From Agromyces subbeticus DSM 16689 (lineage in GTDB: Bacteria > Actinomycetota > Actinomycetes > Actinomycetales > Microbacteriaceae): a DNA stretch of 64,000 nt. This document shows, one piece after another, positions 11,363-20,415 of this stretch; within the stretch, counting starts at the first letter, position 1; each line of letters opens with the position of its first letter. The stretch is from assembly GCF_000421565.1 (NCBI RefSeq), contig NZ_ATXG01000005.1, forward strand, positions 124,001 to 188,000, in the 5' to 3' direction. The notes under the pieces were generated by a model that saw nothing but the letters and a program-made list of their open reading frames with translations, did not search any database and was not told the DNA's origin. A program made the position numbers and the translations under genes.

Positions 11363-14263
11363 TCAGCCGCATGACCGGGCATCGTAGGGCACAGCCGTGG
11401 TGAACGACACCGCGTGTCCGTCGACCTGCGCCGTCGCCGCCACGTCGACCTCGCCGGCCGGCAGCGCAGCCAGTCGCGTCGAGAAGGCGTGGAACGCGCT
11501 CTTCCCCGCATCCACGGCGGTGAACGACTTCGTGCCGTAGTCGGTCGTGATCGCGATGTCGAGCGGCAGCGATTCGCCGTTCAGCGCCCGCACCGAGAGC
11601 GACGCCTTGCCGCCGATGCACCGGCTCGTCACCGAGGCCTCGACGTTCAGCTCGGGCGCCGCCGCGACAGCGACGACGCCGTGTCCCGAGACCGGGATGC
11701 CGCCGACCGTCGCGCGGTAGTCGACGCGCAGTTCGCCCTGGCCGTCGAGCACGATCGGCCCGGAGGCATCCGCCCAGTCGCCGTCGTTCACCCGGTACTC
11801 GATGCCCGAGGCCGCGCCGGCACTACCGCTCGCCACGACCGTCACAGTCGGCGGCGTCGCGTACGAGCCGTCGGGTCCGTCGGGCTCCGCGGGCGATATC
11901 TGCGCCGTGATCGCCGCCTCAGGCCCGGCCGACGACGGGATCGACAGTTCGAACAGGCTGAGGTACGGGCTCAGGTTCTTCGCGGTGATCGTGACGCGCA
12001 GGTGCCTCGCGGTGACCGGGTCGAAGGTGAGCGCGTCGGTTCGTGCGCCGGCGGCCATGCCGGTGCGAGTGGCCACCGGGCTCCAGGTCTGCCCGTCGTT
12101 CGACGCCTCGACGGTGTAGTCCTTCGCCGAGGCGCCCTCCCACTTCAGCGAGAGTTCGCCGAAGCGTTGCGCCGACCCGAGGTCGACCGCGATCCAAGGC
12201 TGAGCGCTGTAGTCGGCGGACCAGCGGGTGGCATCGTTGCCGTCGATGGCGAGGCTCGCCGGGAACGAGGCGGCCTCGACGCCCGAGGCCATGGCCGTCG
12301 CGCCGGTCGTGAGCGGCGCCGGGCTGAAGACCGACATGCGCCAGGCGGCGATGTCTCCGTCGCCGGCGCGGATGTCGCGGACGGCGACGTATCGCGCCGG
12401 CAGGCCGGCGAGGTCGAAGGTGCCGGTCGCACCGTCGACGTCGTCGGCGGCGTGCTGCCAGAACCGCCCGTCGGTCGAGACGTGCACGTCGTAGCTCGCC
12501 GGCGTGGCCCCGGCCCAGTCGATCTCGAGTCGACCGGTCGGCGCCGACGCGCCGACGTCGATGACCACGTCGGCGGTTGGCTCGGACGTCGACCAGCGGG
12601 TGAGCGAACGCCCATCTGTGAGCGCCGACGGCGAGGTGCCCTCGGTGCTCGACGAGGCGGTCACGACGGCGCCGAGGGAACGCTCGCCTGCGGCGGCTGC
12701 GCCGTTGCCCTGGTCGATCGTCGTGAGTCCGGGGGCCGCACCGATGCGGCGCTGCAGCGAGGTGAAGTCGCCGTAGCTCAGCGTCGGCGTCGTCGACTTC
12801 CAGGTCTTCTGGGCGATCACCGGGAACGAGTCGCGCATGAGACCGTGCACGTCGAGCTCGGTGTACTCGCGATGCACCAGGTCGTTCCAGACGGCGAACA
12901 TCGCTCCCTTCGGTGTGCCGGCCGGCACGACCTCGGCGCTGCCGAGCTTGTTCGGCAGCCAGGAGTTGTAGAGCGACGAGTTGTTCAGCCCGTTGCCGTG
13001 ATAGTAGTTCGCGAACGGCACGACGTAGAGATCGCCGTCGTTCGTGTTGATGAACTCGTAGCCGTCGGAGAGCGCCGAGGCCATGCCGTACCAGCCGTTG
13101 TTCCACGCGTTGATCGTCACGTCGCGGTCGTAGCCGGCGGCGGAGCCGTGCATCACGGTCATGCTGCCCCACGCGCGCGGCTGCTTGCCGAGGCCCCTGA
13201 TGTGCTCGGCCATGGTGTTGAAGAAGGTGCGGTAGTCGTCCTTGCCGTCACGCGGGTACTCGTCGGTGCCCATGTGCACGTCGGGCCCCTCGAACCACGG
13301 CGTGAACTCGTCGAAGACGGCCTTGATCGTCTCGGTCGACTCGGGCTTCGAGAGGTCGAGGTGGTCGGAGTCGCCGCCGTCGAACCCGATCTCGGGCTTC
13401 CACCTGATGAACGAGCGCGAGTGCGCGGGCGCGTCGATCTCGGGGATGATCGTGACGGCGTGGGCCGCAGCGGCATCCTCGAAGCTCTGCCAGTCGGCCC
13501 GGTCGTAGGCGCCGTCTTCGGAAGCGAGTCCTGCGAAGACCGGGTTGTCGGACTTCAGCCGGAACCCGTCGTACGCGTCGACCCAGCCGCCGGCCGGTCG
13601 CTGGATCTCGTTGTCGTTCAAGTGGATCTGGAACTCGTTGAGCTTGTACCAGCTCATCATCGTGATGTAGTCGCGAACGAACTCGGGCGTGAAGAAGCGT
13701 CGCCCGACGTCGAGCATGAACCCGCGCACCTCGTGGTTCGGCCAGTCGATGCTCTGACCGATCGGCAGTTCGGCGCGCCCCGGCGACTGCAGCAGGGCCT
13801 GCAGCACGGTGCGGGTGCCGTAGAACGCGCCATCCGTGTTCGGGGCGGCGATCTCGACGCCGTCGGCGGTGATCGTCAGGCGGTAGCCCTCGGTGCGGAA
13901 CAGCTCTCCGCCGGCCTCGTGCGCGAGCGACTCGTCGTAGTCGAGCACGAGGTCGCCCGCGGCCGGAGCACCCTCGGCGACCTCGGCCACCTCCACGGCG
14001 ATGCCGGTGGTCGCCTCGAGGTCGGCGGCGAACTGCGTCGCGACCTCCGCGAGTTCGGGGTCGGCGACGATGCGGCTCGAACCGTCGAGCGTGAAGGCGC
14101 CGGTGCCGCCGGTCCAGGTCTGCAACTCGGGGATGATGCGCGGGGCCGGATTGTCGGCGGCATGAGCCGCGACCGGCACGAGCGTCGAGACGATCACGCC
14201 CGCGCCCAGCAGCAGGGCGGCCACGGCGCGGCCCCCGGTGTTCGAACGACCTCTGATGCTCAT
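11363..14263 (-). CDS. Secreted GH20 beta-N-acetylhexosaminidase with discoidin-like domains
   Basis: 966 aa. A signal peptide (cleavage near residue 35, VAAHA-ADNP) is followed by a GH20b-like domain (about 40-170), then the GH20 barrel (about 175-500) with NHEVRGFMLDVGRRFFTPEF, the IPEIDAPAHS strand and the catalytic pair Asp334-Glu335 in HMGTDEYPRDG. Two F5/8-type C (discoidin) carbohydrate-binding modules follow (about 520-770), then an Ig-like stretch and a 97-aa C-terminal domain bounded by Cys (about 870-966) that recurs in the next upstream gene. It should remove terminal GlcNAc or GalNAc from glycans outside the cell. It is downstream of the DUF4091 gene and probably in its operon (73-bp gap). 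Confidence 0.9.
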   Translation of the reverse strand: MSIRGRSNTGGRAVAALLLGAGVIVSTLVPVAAHAADNPAPRIIPELQTWTGGTGAFTLDGSSRIVADPELAEVATQFAADLEATTGIAVEVAEVAEGAPAAGDLVLDYDESLAHEAGGELFRTEGYRLTITADGVEIAAPNTDGAFYGTRTVLQALLQSPGRAELPIGQSIDWPNHEVRGFMLDVGRRFFTPEFVRDYITMMSWYKLNEFQIHLNDNEIQRPAGGWVDAYDGFRLKSDNPVFAGLASEDGAYDRADWQSFEDAAAAHAVTIIPEIDAPAHSRSFIRWKPEIGFDGGDSDHLDLSKPESTETIKAVFDEFTPWFEGPDVHMGTDEYPRDGKDDYRTFFNTMAEHIRGLGKQPRAWGSMTVMHGSAAGYDRDVTINAWNNGWYGMASALSDGYEFINTNDGDLYVVPFANYYHGNGLNNSSLYNSWLPNKLGSAEVVPAGTPKGAMFAVWNDLVHREYTELDVHGLMRDSFPVIAQKTWKSTTPTLSYGDFTSLQRRIGAAPGLTTIDQGNGAAAAGERSLGAVVTASSSTEGTSPSALTDGRSLTRWSTSEPTADVVIDVGASAPTGRLEIDWAGATPASYDVHVSTDGRFWQHAADDVDGATGTFDLAGLPARYVAVRDIRAGDGDIAAWRMSVFSPAPLTTGATAMASGVEAASFPASLAIDGNDATRWSADYSAQPWIAVDLGSAQRFGELSLKWEGASAKDYTVEASNDGQTWSPVATRTGMAAGARTDALTFDPVTARHLRVTITAKNLSPYLSLFELSIPSSAGPEAAITAQISPAEPDGPDGSYATPPTVTVVASGSAGAASGIEYRVNDGDWADASGPIVLDGQGELRVDYRATVGGIPVSGHGVVAVAAAPELNVEASVTSRCIGGKASLSVRALNGESLPLDIAITTDYGTKSFTAVDAGKSAFHAFSTRLAALPAGEVDVAATAQVDGHAVSFTTAVPYDARSCG

Positions 14264-14279
14264 GTTCTCTCCTTCGAGA

Positions 14280-14327
14280 TGCTGGGGATCCCGGGTTCAC
14301 CGGGAATGCCGGGGTCGCCGGGAACGT
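14280..14327. repeat. Short 9-bp periodic GC-rich stretch between two glycosidase genes
   Basis: About five imperfect 9-bp units of the type GNNNNNCGG (for example GGTTCACCG, GGAATGCCG, GGGTCGCCG) occupy the gap between the DUF4091 and GH20 genes. No hairpin or promoter is obvious; it overlaps the GH20 leader region. Confidence 0.4.
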
Positions 14328-14336
14328 CGCGTGCGC

Positions 14337-17111
14337 TCAGTTCGAGCAGGACTTCGCCGCGAACGTCGCGGTGCTGGTCGACGAGGTCTCCGACCCGTCG
14401 ATCGTCGCGACCGCGTCGATCGTGACGGTCCCCTCGGGAATGCTCGCCGAGCGGGTCGTGAACACGTGGGTCGCGTTCTTGCCGGCCGCGACGGTCGCGA
14501 ACGACTTGCTGCCGAACGTCGACGTGAACGTGATCGACATCGGTACGGCCTCGTCGTTCCTGGCCGTGACGGCGAGCACGGCCTTCGAGCCGATGCAGCG
14601 CGCCTGCGCGGTCGCCGTCAGCTCGAGCGGGTTCCGCGCCTCGAGGAACTCCCGCGTGACCTGCTCGAGTGCGGCCTCGAGTCGATCCACCTCGGCCGGG
14701 ATGTCGACGTCGCCCGGGTCGATGACGCCGCCGAACGGGTCCTTCTTCACCCCGGGGTTGCCCATCGCCAGCAGCGCCGTCTTCAGCTCGGCGGCCGCCT
14801 CGGGCGACTGCTCGCTCAGCCGGCGCACCTTCTCGGCATCCCGGATGCCCTCGTTCATGCGCTCCCAGCGCACCGACGAGACGTTGCCGGGGTACACCTG
14901 CGCGGTGTCGCCCGATTCCCAGGTCTTGAAGTCGGTGGTCGCGAACGGATCGGCGACGAAGCTGTCGTACGCCCAGCGCAGGTAGCCGTCGGAGTCGGTC
15001 GCGACGGTCTTCCACTGGGTCCACGCGGCCTCGGCGAGGTTCGAGCGGATGAACGTGTTCGGGTAGATGCCGACGCAGTAGTAGATGCTCGTGATGAGGC
15101 CGAGTTCGCGGCGGTGCTTCATCGTCGCCTCGAAGACCTCGTCGCCGACGAGCACGTGATCCGACGAGACCGAGATCTTGTCGATGCGGTCGAGCCGCGG
15201 GTCGGTGAGGCTGTTGTAGTTCATCGCGGCGCCGACCTTGAGGCCCGGGGCGTGGGCATCGATGAGGTCGACCGCGTACATGAGGTCGCCGAGCGCACGT
15301 TCGTCCATCGCCATGTAGGTGCGGTCGAACCAACCCTTCTCCTGCAGGTGCGGCCCGAACGCCTCGAGGAAGGCGCTCCACATCTCGGTCCAGATCGCCG
15401 AGCCGACCGGCACGCTCGCCGTGATCTTCTGCCCGGTCGCGGCGTCGAGGTACTGCACCTTGCTGGCCCAGTTCACCATCGAGTACGCGTCGATCTGGCC
15501 GTCGATTCCGACCTCGTCCATCATGAACGTCACCCACTGGTCGAACACGGTGAAGTCGAATGCCCACGTGCCGTCGGTCTTCTTGGTCCACTTCACCATC
15601 GACCCGTACGGGTCGTAGGTCTGCGAGGCCCAGGGGTCGTTGACGACCGTCGCCGTGATGACGTCCTGACCGGCGTCGCGCAGGCGCTGGTAGTGCGGCA
15701 GCATCGCGTCGAAGTGCGCGCGCGTCCAGAGCTGGTTCGCCGGGATGCCGGAGACGCGAGCCACGGCGTAGGGGTTCTGCCAGAGGTCGATGAACTGGTC
15801 CCAGTCGCCCGCAGCCGGGAGCTCGAGGTCGAGCACCTCGAGTCCGAGGTCGAACGTGATGCGCTCGCCCTGGTCGTCGACCACGACGACTTCGCCCGTG
15901 TATTGGCCGGCTGCGGCATCCGCCGGTACGTCGACGATCAGCCAGAGCGGCTGCACGGTGTGCGCGACGACGTCGACGCTCGCGACGGTCGACAGCACGT
16001 CGGGGATCGGCTCCTGGGGCTTGCCGAGCGACGGGCGGCCCCGGCCCGCCATGACCGCGTCCACGAAGTTCACGTCGAGACCGTTCGCATCGAGTGCGAC
16101 GCCGGATGCCCCCACGAGCGTGGCGCTCTCGACGCGCACGCCGGTCTTCGCCTCGGCGCCCGTCCAGAGCACGAACTGCCCGCTGACGCGGTCGTTCCGC
16201 CACGCCGTGTCGCTCCATTCGGTACCCGTCATGCCGATGACGTCGCTAAGGTACTTGCGGCGGTAGTCGTCGAAGTACTTCGTGGTCGTGTAGTGGAAGT
16301 TCGTCTCGCCGACGGCGCCGCTCAGCGTCGTCGGAGCGGCCGTCACCGTGACGTCACGGGAGGTCGTGAACCCGCCGTCGACCGTGGTGGCGGTGATCGT
16401 CGCGGTTCCCGCGGCGACCGCCGTGACGTAGCCCGTCGCGCTCACGGTCGCCACCGACTCGGCGGACGACGACCAGCGCAGCGAGGCGTCGGTCGCTCCG
16501 GCCGGCACGACGGATGCCTCGAGCTGCCGCGTCGCGGATTCGACGAGCTCGATCGGCGATTCGTCCATCTCGACGCCGGTGACGGGCACGCGCTGGGCGA
16601 TGACCTCGGCGAAGTCGATCTGGCCGTCGGCACGGGAGGCCGCCGCGTTCTTCTCGCCCGTGAGCCGGAGCTTCACGGTGTGGGTTCCGGTCGGCAGGGC
16701 GCCGGTGTCGAAGAGGAGCTGTTTGAACGAGCGGGTGGGGGCGTAGGCGTCGACGACGACCTCCGTGCCGTCGTCGACCGAGATCGCGTACTTGCCGTGC
16801 GGCACGTCCTTGATGCCGAAGAGCCGAGCCTGCTCGCCGGTGAACGTGAAGGTGAACGCCGAGCGATCAGCGCTCTTGGCCCAGTGTTCAGTGCCGGCGT
16901 TCCACTTCGCGAGGTCGAGCCCCGTGCCCGCGTTCCAGCCCGCGCCGAACTCGAACCGGTTGGTGCCGCTCGTCGTGGAATCGTCGACGATCACGGTCGC
17001 GGGCTCGGCGGTCGCTGCGCCGGGCACGGCAATCAGCGCCAACGGCACCGCGAGCCCGACCGCGACGAGCATCGCCACTTTCCGACGGAGTGATCCAAGG
17101 GAGGCTGACAT
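14337..17111 (-). CDS. Secreted DUF4091 glycoside hydrolase-like protein with BIG2 domain
   Basis: 924 aa from the ATG at 17111, chosen for the GGAAGGAA ribosome-binding site just upstream; an ATG 12 codons earlier lacks one. A signal peptide (AVPGAATAEPA) precedes a sugar-binding-like region (about 35-185), a bacterial Ig-like BIG2 domain (about 185-270; VTGVEMDESPIELVES opens it and ATITATTVDGG closes it), then the catalytic-type DUF4091 region (about 290-800; WLIVDVPADAAAGQYTGEV, DQFIDLWQNPYAVAR, YMAMDERALGDLM, ITSIYYCVGIYPNTF). The last 98 residues match the GH20 protein C-terminus. It is probably an extracellular glycosidase on an N-acetylated or complex glycan; the exact reaction is unknown. 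Confidence 0.8.
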   Translation of the reverse strand: MSASLGSLRRKVAMLVAVGLAVPLALIAVPGAATAEPATVIVDDSTTSGTNRFEFGAGWNAGTGLDLAKWNAGTEHWAKSADRSAFTFTFTGEQARLFGIKDVPHGKYAISVDDGTEVVVDAYAPTRSFKQLLFDTGALPTGTHTVKLRLTGEKNAAASRADGQIDFAEVIAQRVPVTGVEMDESPIELVESATRQLEASVVPAGATDASLRWSSSAESVATVSATGYVTAVAAGTATITATTVDGGFTTSRDVTVTAAPTTLSGAVGETNFHYTTTKYFDDYRRKYLSDVIGMTGTEWSDTAWRNDRVSGQFVLWTGAEAKTGVRVESATLVGASGVALDANGLDVNFVDAVMAGRGRPSLGKPQEPIPDVLSTVASVDVVAHTVQPLWLIVDVPADAAAGQYTGEVVVVDDQGERITFDLGLEVLDLELPAAGDWDQFIDLWQNPYAVARVSGIPANQLWTRAHFDAMLPHYQRLRDAGQDVITATVVNDPWASQTYDPYGSMVKWTKKTDGTWAFDFTVFDQWVTFMMDEVGIDGQIDAYSMVNWASKVQYLDAATGQKITASVPVGSAIWTEMWSAFLEAFGPHLQEKGWFDRTYMAMDERALGDLMYAVDLIDAHAPGLKVGAAMNYNSLTDPRLDRIDKISVSSDHVLVGDEVFEATMKHRRELGLITSIYYCVGIYPNTFIRSNLAEAAWTQWKTVATDSDGYLRWAYDSFVADPFATTDFKTWESGDTAQVYPGNVSSVRWERMNEGIRDAEKVRRLSEQSPEAAAELKTALLAMGNPGVKKDPFGGVIDPGDVDIPAEVDRLEAALEQVTREFLEARNPLELTATAQARCIGSKAVLAVTARNDEAVPMSITFTSTFGSKSFATVAAGKNATHVFTTRSASIPEGTVTIDAVATIDGSETSSTSTATFAAKSCSN

Positions 17112-17126
17112 GCCGTTCCTTCCGGG

Positions 17127-17147
17127 TTGACGAATGCTCATCGACAA
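17127..17147. promoter_or_regulatory. Candidate operator of the glycosidase operon
   Basis: TTGACGA-N7-TCGACAA, an inverted repeat with six of seven arm positions matching, located 16 bp before the DUF4091 start codon and just ahead of its ribosome-binding site. The size and spacing suit a repressor site; the regulator is not evident in the window. Confidence 0.4.
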
Positions 17148-17454
17148 TGACTTGTACTGATCGAATCTGGCCGAAGCGCGCAGGTTCTTTCAGTTTTGCC
17201 CGAGCATGTCGCATCGATGAAACGTCGTCAAGAGTCAGATTCGGCGCCAGCGAGCGCCGTTGCATCAACATTCTGGGAATGATCAACCCCACTGAGCGCG
17301 GAGGCATCGAGGCCGTTGCGCGCAATCTCGCCGTGCACGCCTCCGGCCCGCCACGCTCGCCCGTTCGACGCCCGCGCAACGCGCAGCGGCCGTGCACGCT
17401 CTGCTCATCTTGCCGCGTTGCATGCGACGACGAAATCAGGTGGTCGACGCCAGT

Positions 17455-17483
17455 TCAGGACGAAACCGGCGGCCACGTCCTGA
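17455..17483 (-). terminator. Hairpin downstream of mmsA
   Basis: TCAGGACG (17455-17462) and CGTCCTGA (17476-17483) form a perfect 8-bp stem with a 13-nt loop, 26 bp after the mmsA stop codon, at the end of the long catabolic operon. No T tract. Confidence 0.45.
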
Positions 17484-17508
17484 TCAGCGAACGTTCTCCT
17501 GATGGCGT

Positions 17509-19002
17509 TCAGTCGTGCTGCGGAAACCCCAGGTTCAGCCCGCCGTGGCTCGGGTCGAGCCAGCGCGACGTCACCGCCTTCTCCTGCGTGAAGAAGTCGA
17601 AGCCGCGCGGACCGTAGGCCTTGGCGTCGCCGAAGAGCGAGTCCTTCCAACCGCCGAACGAGTGGTACGCGACCGGCACCGGAATCGGCACGTTGATGCC
17701 GATCATGCCCACGGTCACCTCGCGTTGGAAGCGCCGCGCGGCCCCGCCGTCGTTCGTGAAGATCGCCGTGCCGTTGCCGTAGGGCGAGGCGTTGATCACA
17801 TCGAGGCCCGCCTGATAGCCGTCGACCCGCACGATCGAGAGCACCGGCCCGAAGATCTCGTCGCGATAGACGGATGACTCGAGCGGCACTTTGTCGACGA
17901 GGGTCGGGCCGAGCCAGAACCCGTCGGCGTCCCCGTCGATCTCGACCGAGCGGCCGTCGACCACGACGGTCGCACCATCGGATGCCGCGACATCCAGGTA
18001 GCCGACGACCTTGTCGCGGTGCTCGCGGGTGATGAGCGGCCCCATGTCGCAGCCACGGGTGCCGTCGCCGGTGGTGAGCCGCGACATCCGCTCGCTGATC
18101 TTCGTCACGAGCTCGTCGGCGACCGTGTCGACCGCGAGCACGACCGAGACGGCCATGCAGCGCTCCCCCGCCGAACCGAAGCCGGCGTTGACGGCGGCGT
18201 CGGCCGCGAGGTCGAGGTCGGCGTCGGGTAGCACGAGCATGTGGTTCTTCGCACCGCCGAGCGCCTGCACACGCTTGCCGTTGGCCGTGGCGGTCGCATA
18301 GATGTACTTCGCGATCGGCGTCGATCCGACGAACGAGATCGAACGCACGACGGGGTGCTCGAGCAGCGCGTCGACGGCCACCTTGTCGCCGTGCACGACG
18401 TTCAGCACGCCGTCGGGCAGGCCGGCCTCCTGCATGAGCCGAGCGAGCCAGATCGCGGCCGACGGATCCTTCTCGGAGGGCTTCAGCACGACCGTGTTGC
18501 CGGTCGCGATCGCGAGCGGGAAGAACCACAGCGGCACCATCGCCGGAAAGTTGAACGGGCTGATGATGCCGACGACGCCCACGGGCTGCTTCGTCGAGTA
18601 GACGTCGATGCCGGTCGACACGTTCTCGGAGTACTCGCCCTTCGTGTAGCCCGGCATCGCGCAGGCGAACTCGACGACCTCGAGTCCGCGGGCGATCTCG
18701 CCCGCGGCATCCGACAGCACCTTGCCGTGCTCACTCGTGAGAATGGCGGCGAGCTCTCCGCTGCGCGCGTTGAGCAGCTCGCGGAACGCGAACATCACCT
18801 GCTGGCGCTTCGCGATCGAGGTGTCGCGCCAGCCGGGGAAGGCCCGAGCGGCCGCCTGCACGGCGGTGTCGACATCCGCGGTCGAGGCGAAGTGCACGCG
18901 TTTCTGCTCGGTGCCGAGGGCCGGGTTGTAGACGGGCCCACTGCGGCTCGGGTCGCCGGCGAGGGATACCCCGTCGATCCAGTGCTCGATGAACTCGGTC
19001 AT
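17509..19002 (-). CDS. mmsA: CoA-acylating (methyl)malonate-semialdehyde dehydrogenase
   Basis: 497 aa, the normal length. It oxidises malonate or methylmalonate semialdehyde with NAD and CoA to acetyl-CoA or propionyl-CoA. Seen are IISPFNFPAMVPLWFFPLA, the NAD site around KPSEKDP and the catalytic Cys282 in GSAGERCMAVS; the class-typical Glu is replaced by Asn in LGGAKNHM, as in MMSDH enzymes. The ATG at 19002 has a strong AAGGAGAG site; upstream codons in frame are read-through. It is the last gene of the nine-gene catabolic operon, one base after the aminotransferase. This order fits beta-alanine to malonate semialdehyde to acetyl-CoA. Confidence 0.9.
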   Translation of the reverse strand: MTEFIEHWIDGVSLAGDPSRSGPVYNPALGTEQKRVHFASTADVDTAVQAAARAFPGWRDTSIAKRQQVMFAFRELLNARSGELAAILTSEHGKVLSDAAGEIARGLEVVEFACAMPGYTKGEYSENVSTGIDVYSTKQPVGVVGIISPFNFPAMVPLWFFPLAIATGNTVVLKPSEKDPSAAIWLARLMQEAGLPDGVLNVVHGDKVAVDALLEHPVVRSISFVGSTPIAKYIYATATANGKRVQALGGAKNHMLVLPDADLDLAADAAVNAGFGSAGERCMAVSVVLAVDTVADELVTKISERMSRLTTGDGTRGCDMGPLITREHRDKVVGYLDVAASDGATVVVDGRSVEIDGDADGFWLGPTLVDKVPLESSVYRDEIFGPVLSIVRVDGYQAGLDVINASPYGNGTAIFTNDGGAARRFQREVTVGMIGINVPIPVPVAYHSFGGWKDSLFGDAKAYGPRGFDFFTQEKAVTSRWLDPSHGGLNLGFPQHD

Positions 19003-19003
19003 T

Positions 19004-20335
19004 TCAGTTCTCTCCTTCGAGTGCGGTGCCGAGCACCTCGTCGTACGCGGCCACGGCTTCGGCGACCTCGTCGGCCGTGACCACGCAGGGCGGCACGACA
19101 TGGATGCGGTTGTCCTGCACGAACGGCAGCACGCCCCGTTCGATGAGGGCCGACTTGATGCGGCCCATCGCCGCTGCGGGCAGCGGTTCTCGCGTGCCGC
19201 GGTCGGCGACGAGTTCCATCGCCCAGAACACGCCCTCGCCGCGCACCTCGCCGATCACCTCATGGCGATCGGCGAGATCGGCGAGCGCCGGCGCGATGAC
19301 CGTGTCGCCGATGTCGCGGGCGTTGTCGACGATGGCTTCTGACGCCATCGCGTCGAGCGTCGCGACGATCGAGGCCATCGCGAGCGGATGCCCCGAATAG
19401 GTGAGTCCGCCCGGGAAGACCCGATCGTCGAACGTCGCCGCGATGGGCTCGTCGATGATGACGCCGCCCGCGGGCACGTAGCCCGAGTTCACGCCCTTCG
19501 CGAAGGTGATGAGGTCGGGCCGCACGTCGTGGCCGTCGAACGCGAACCACCGGCCGGTGCGGCCGAACCCGCACATCACCTCGTCGAGGATGAGCAGGAT
19601 GCCGTGCCGGTCGCACAGCTCACGCACCCCCGCAAGGTAGCCCGGCGGCGGCACGAGCACGCCCGCGGTGCCGGGGATCGTTTCGAGCAGCACGGCCGCG
19701 ATCGACGACGGCCCCTCGGCCTCGATCACGCGGCGCAGGTGCTGCAGGGCGCGCTCGCCCTCTTGCTCGGGGGTCTCGGCCCAGAACTCCGAACGGTAGA
19801 GGTACGGGCCGAAGAAGTGCACGTGGCCACGGGCGAACTCGTTCGGCACCCGCCGCCAGTCGCCCGTCGCGACCACCGCGGCGCCCGTATTGCCGTGGTA
19901 CGAGCGGTAGGTCGAGAGGATCTTGTCGCGCCCGGTGTGCAACCGCGCCATCCGGATGGCGTTCTCGTTGGCGTCGGCTCCGCCGTTGGTGAAGAACACC
20001 CGGCGGAACCCTGAGGGCGCGTGGGCAACGATGCGCTTCGCCGCCTCGCCGCGGGCGAGGTTCACGGTTGACGGCGCGATCGTCGTGAGCAGCTCTGCCT
20101 GCTCGCGGATCGCCTGCACGACGGATGGGTGCTGGTGGCCGATGTTGACGTTCACGAGCTGGCTCGAGAAGTCGAGGTACTCGCGGCCGGCGTGATCCCA
20201 CACCCGGGCCCCGCGCCCGCTCGCGATCACGAGGCTCGACGGATTGGCCTGCGCCGACCAGGAGTGGAAGACGTGCTCGCGATCGAGCTCGCGCGCCCGC
20301 TCGTCGAGGCTGTCGGTGAGGGTGGTGTCGGTCAT
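19004..20335 (-). CDS. Class III omega-aminotransferase (beta-alanine/taurine:pyruvate type)
   Basis: 443 aa. A PLP-dependent fold-type I aminotransferase: Lys280 in LITFAKGVNSGY binds PLP, Asp251 in LILDEVMCGFGRTG contacts the pyridine nitrogen, and FFTNGGADANENAIRMAR and YRSYHGNTGAAV bind the phosphate. The GLTYSGHPLAMA motif groups it with omega-amino acid:pyruvate aminotransferases, which convert beta-alanine or beta-aminoisobutyrate to the semialdehyde. The operon position between a dihydropyrimidinase/ureidopropionase set and mmsA supports that substrate. Start ATG at 20335 with an AAAGG site about 12 bases upstream. A taurine substrate cannot be excluded. Confidence 0.85.
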   Translation of the reverse strand: MTDTTLTDSLDERARELDREHVFHSWSAQANPSSLVIASGRGARVWDHAGREYLDFSSQLVNVNIGHQHPSVVQAIREQAELLTTIAPSTVNLARGEAAKRIVAHAPSGFRRVFFTNGGADANENAIRMARLHTGRDKILSTYRSYHGNTGAAVVATGDWRRVPNEFARGHVHFFGPYLYRSEFWAETPEQEGERALQHLRRVIEAEGPSSIAAVLLETIPGTAGVLVPPPGYLAGVRELCDRHGILLILDEVMCGFGRTGRWFAFDGHDVRPDLITFAKGVNSGYVPAGGVIIDEPIAATFDDRVFPGGLTYSGHPLAMASIVATLDAMASEAIVDNARDIGDTVIAPALADLADRHEVIGEVRGEGVFWAMELVADRGTREPLPAAAMGRIKSALIERGVLPFVQDNRIHVVPPCVVTADEVAEAVAAYDEVLGTALEGEN

Positions 20336-20415
20336 GGCGACGCTGCCTTTCTGTCGAGTGGATGCCGCGTGGCCGGCCGGGACTCGCCGGCCACGCGGCA
20401 TCCGTTGCCTGGTGC

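Larger units (their letters stand above)
17112..17508. other. 397-bp intergenic region upstream of the glycosidase operon
   Basis: No convincing gene. On the minus strand it must hold the promoter of the DUF4091-GH20 operon; I could not place a -35/-10 pair with confidence. It contains the imperfect operator-like repeat at 17127-17147 and, near the mmsA end, a hairpin at 17455-17483. Open frames crossing it have no supporting features. Confidence 0.6.

Noticed and set aside
11414..14425. 1003-codon plus-strand open frame
   Set aside because: Exactly antisense to the GH20 gene, whose signal peptide and catalytic Asp-Glu are clear; the antisense product has no motif.
14238..17093. 951-codon plus-strand open frame
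   Set aside because: Antisense to the DUF4091 gene; Arg/Val/Asp-rich with no recognisable domain.
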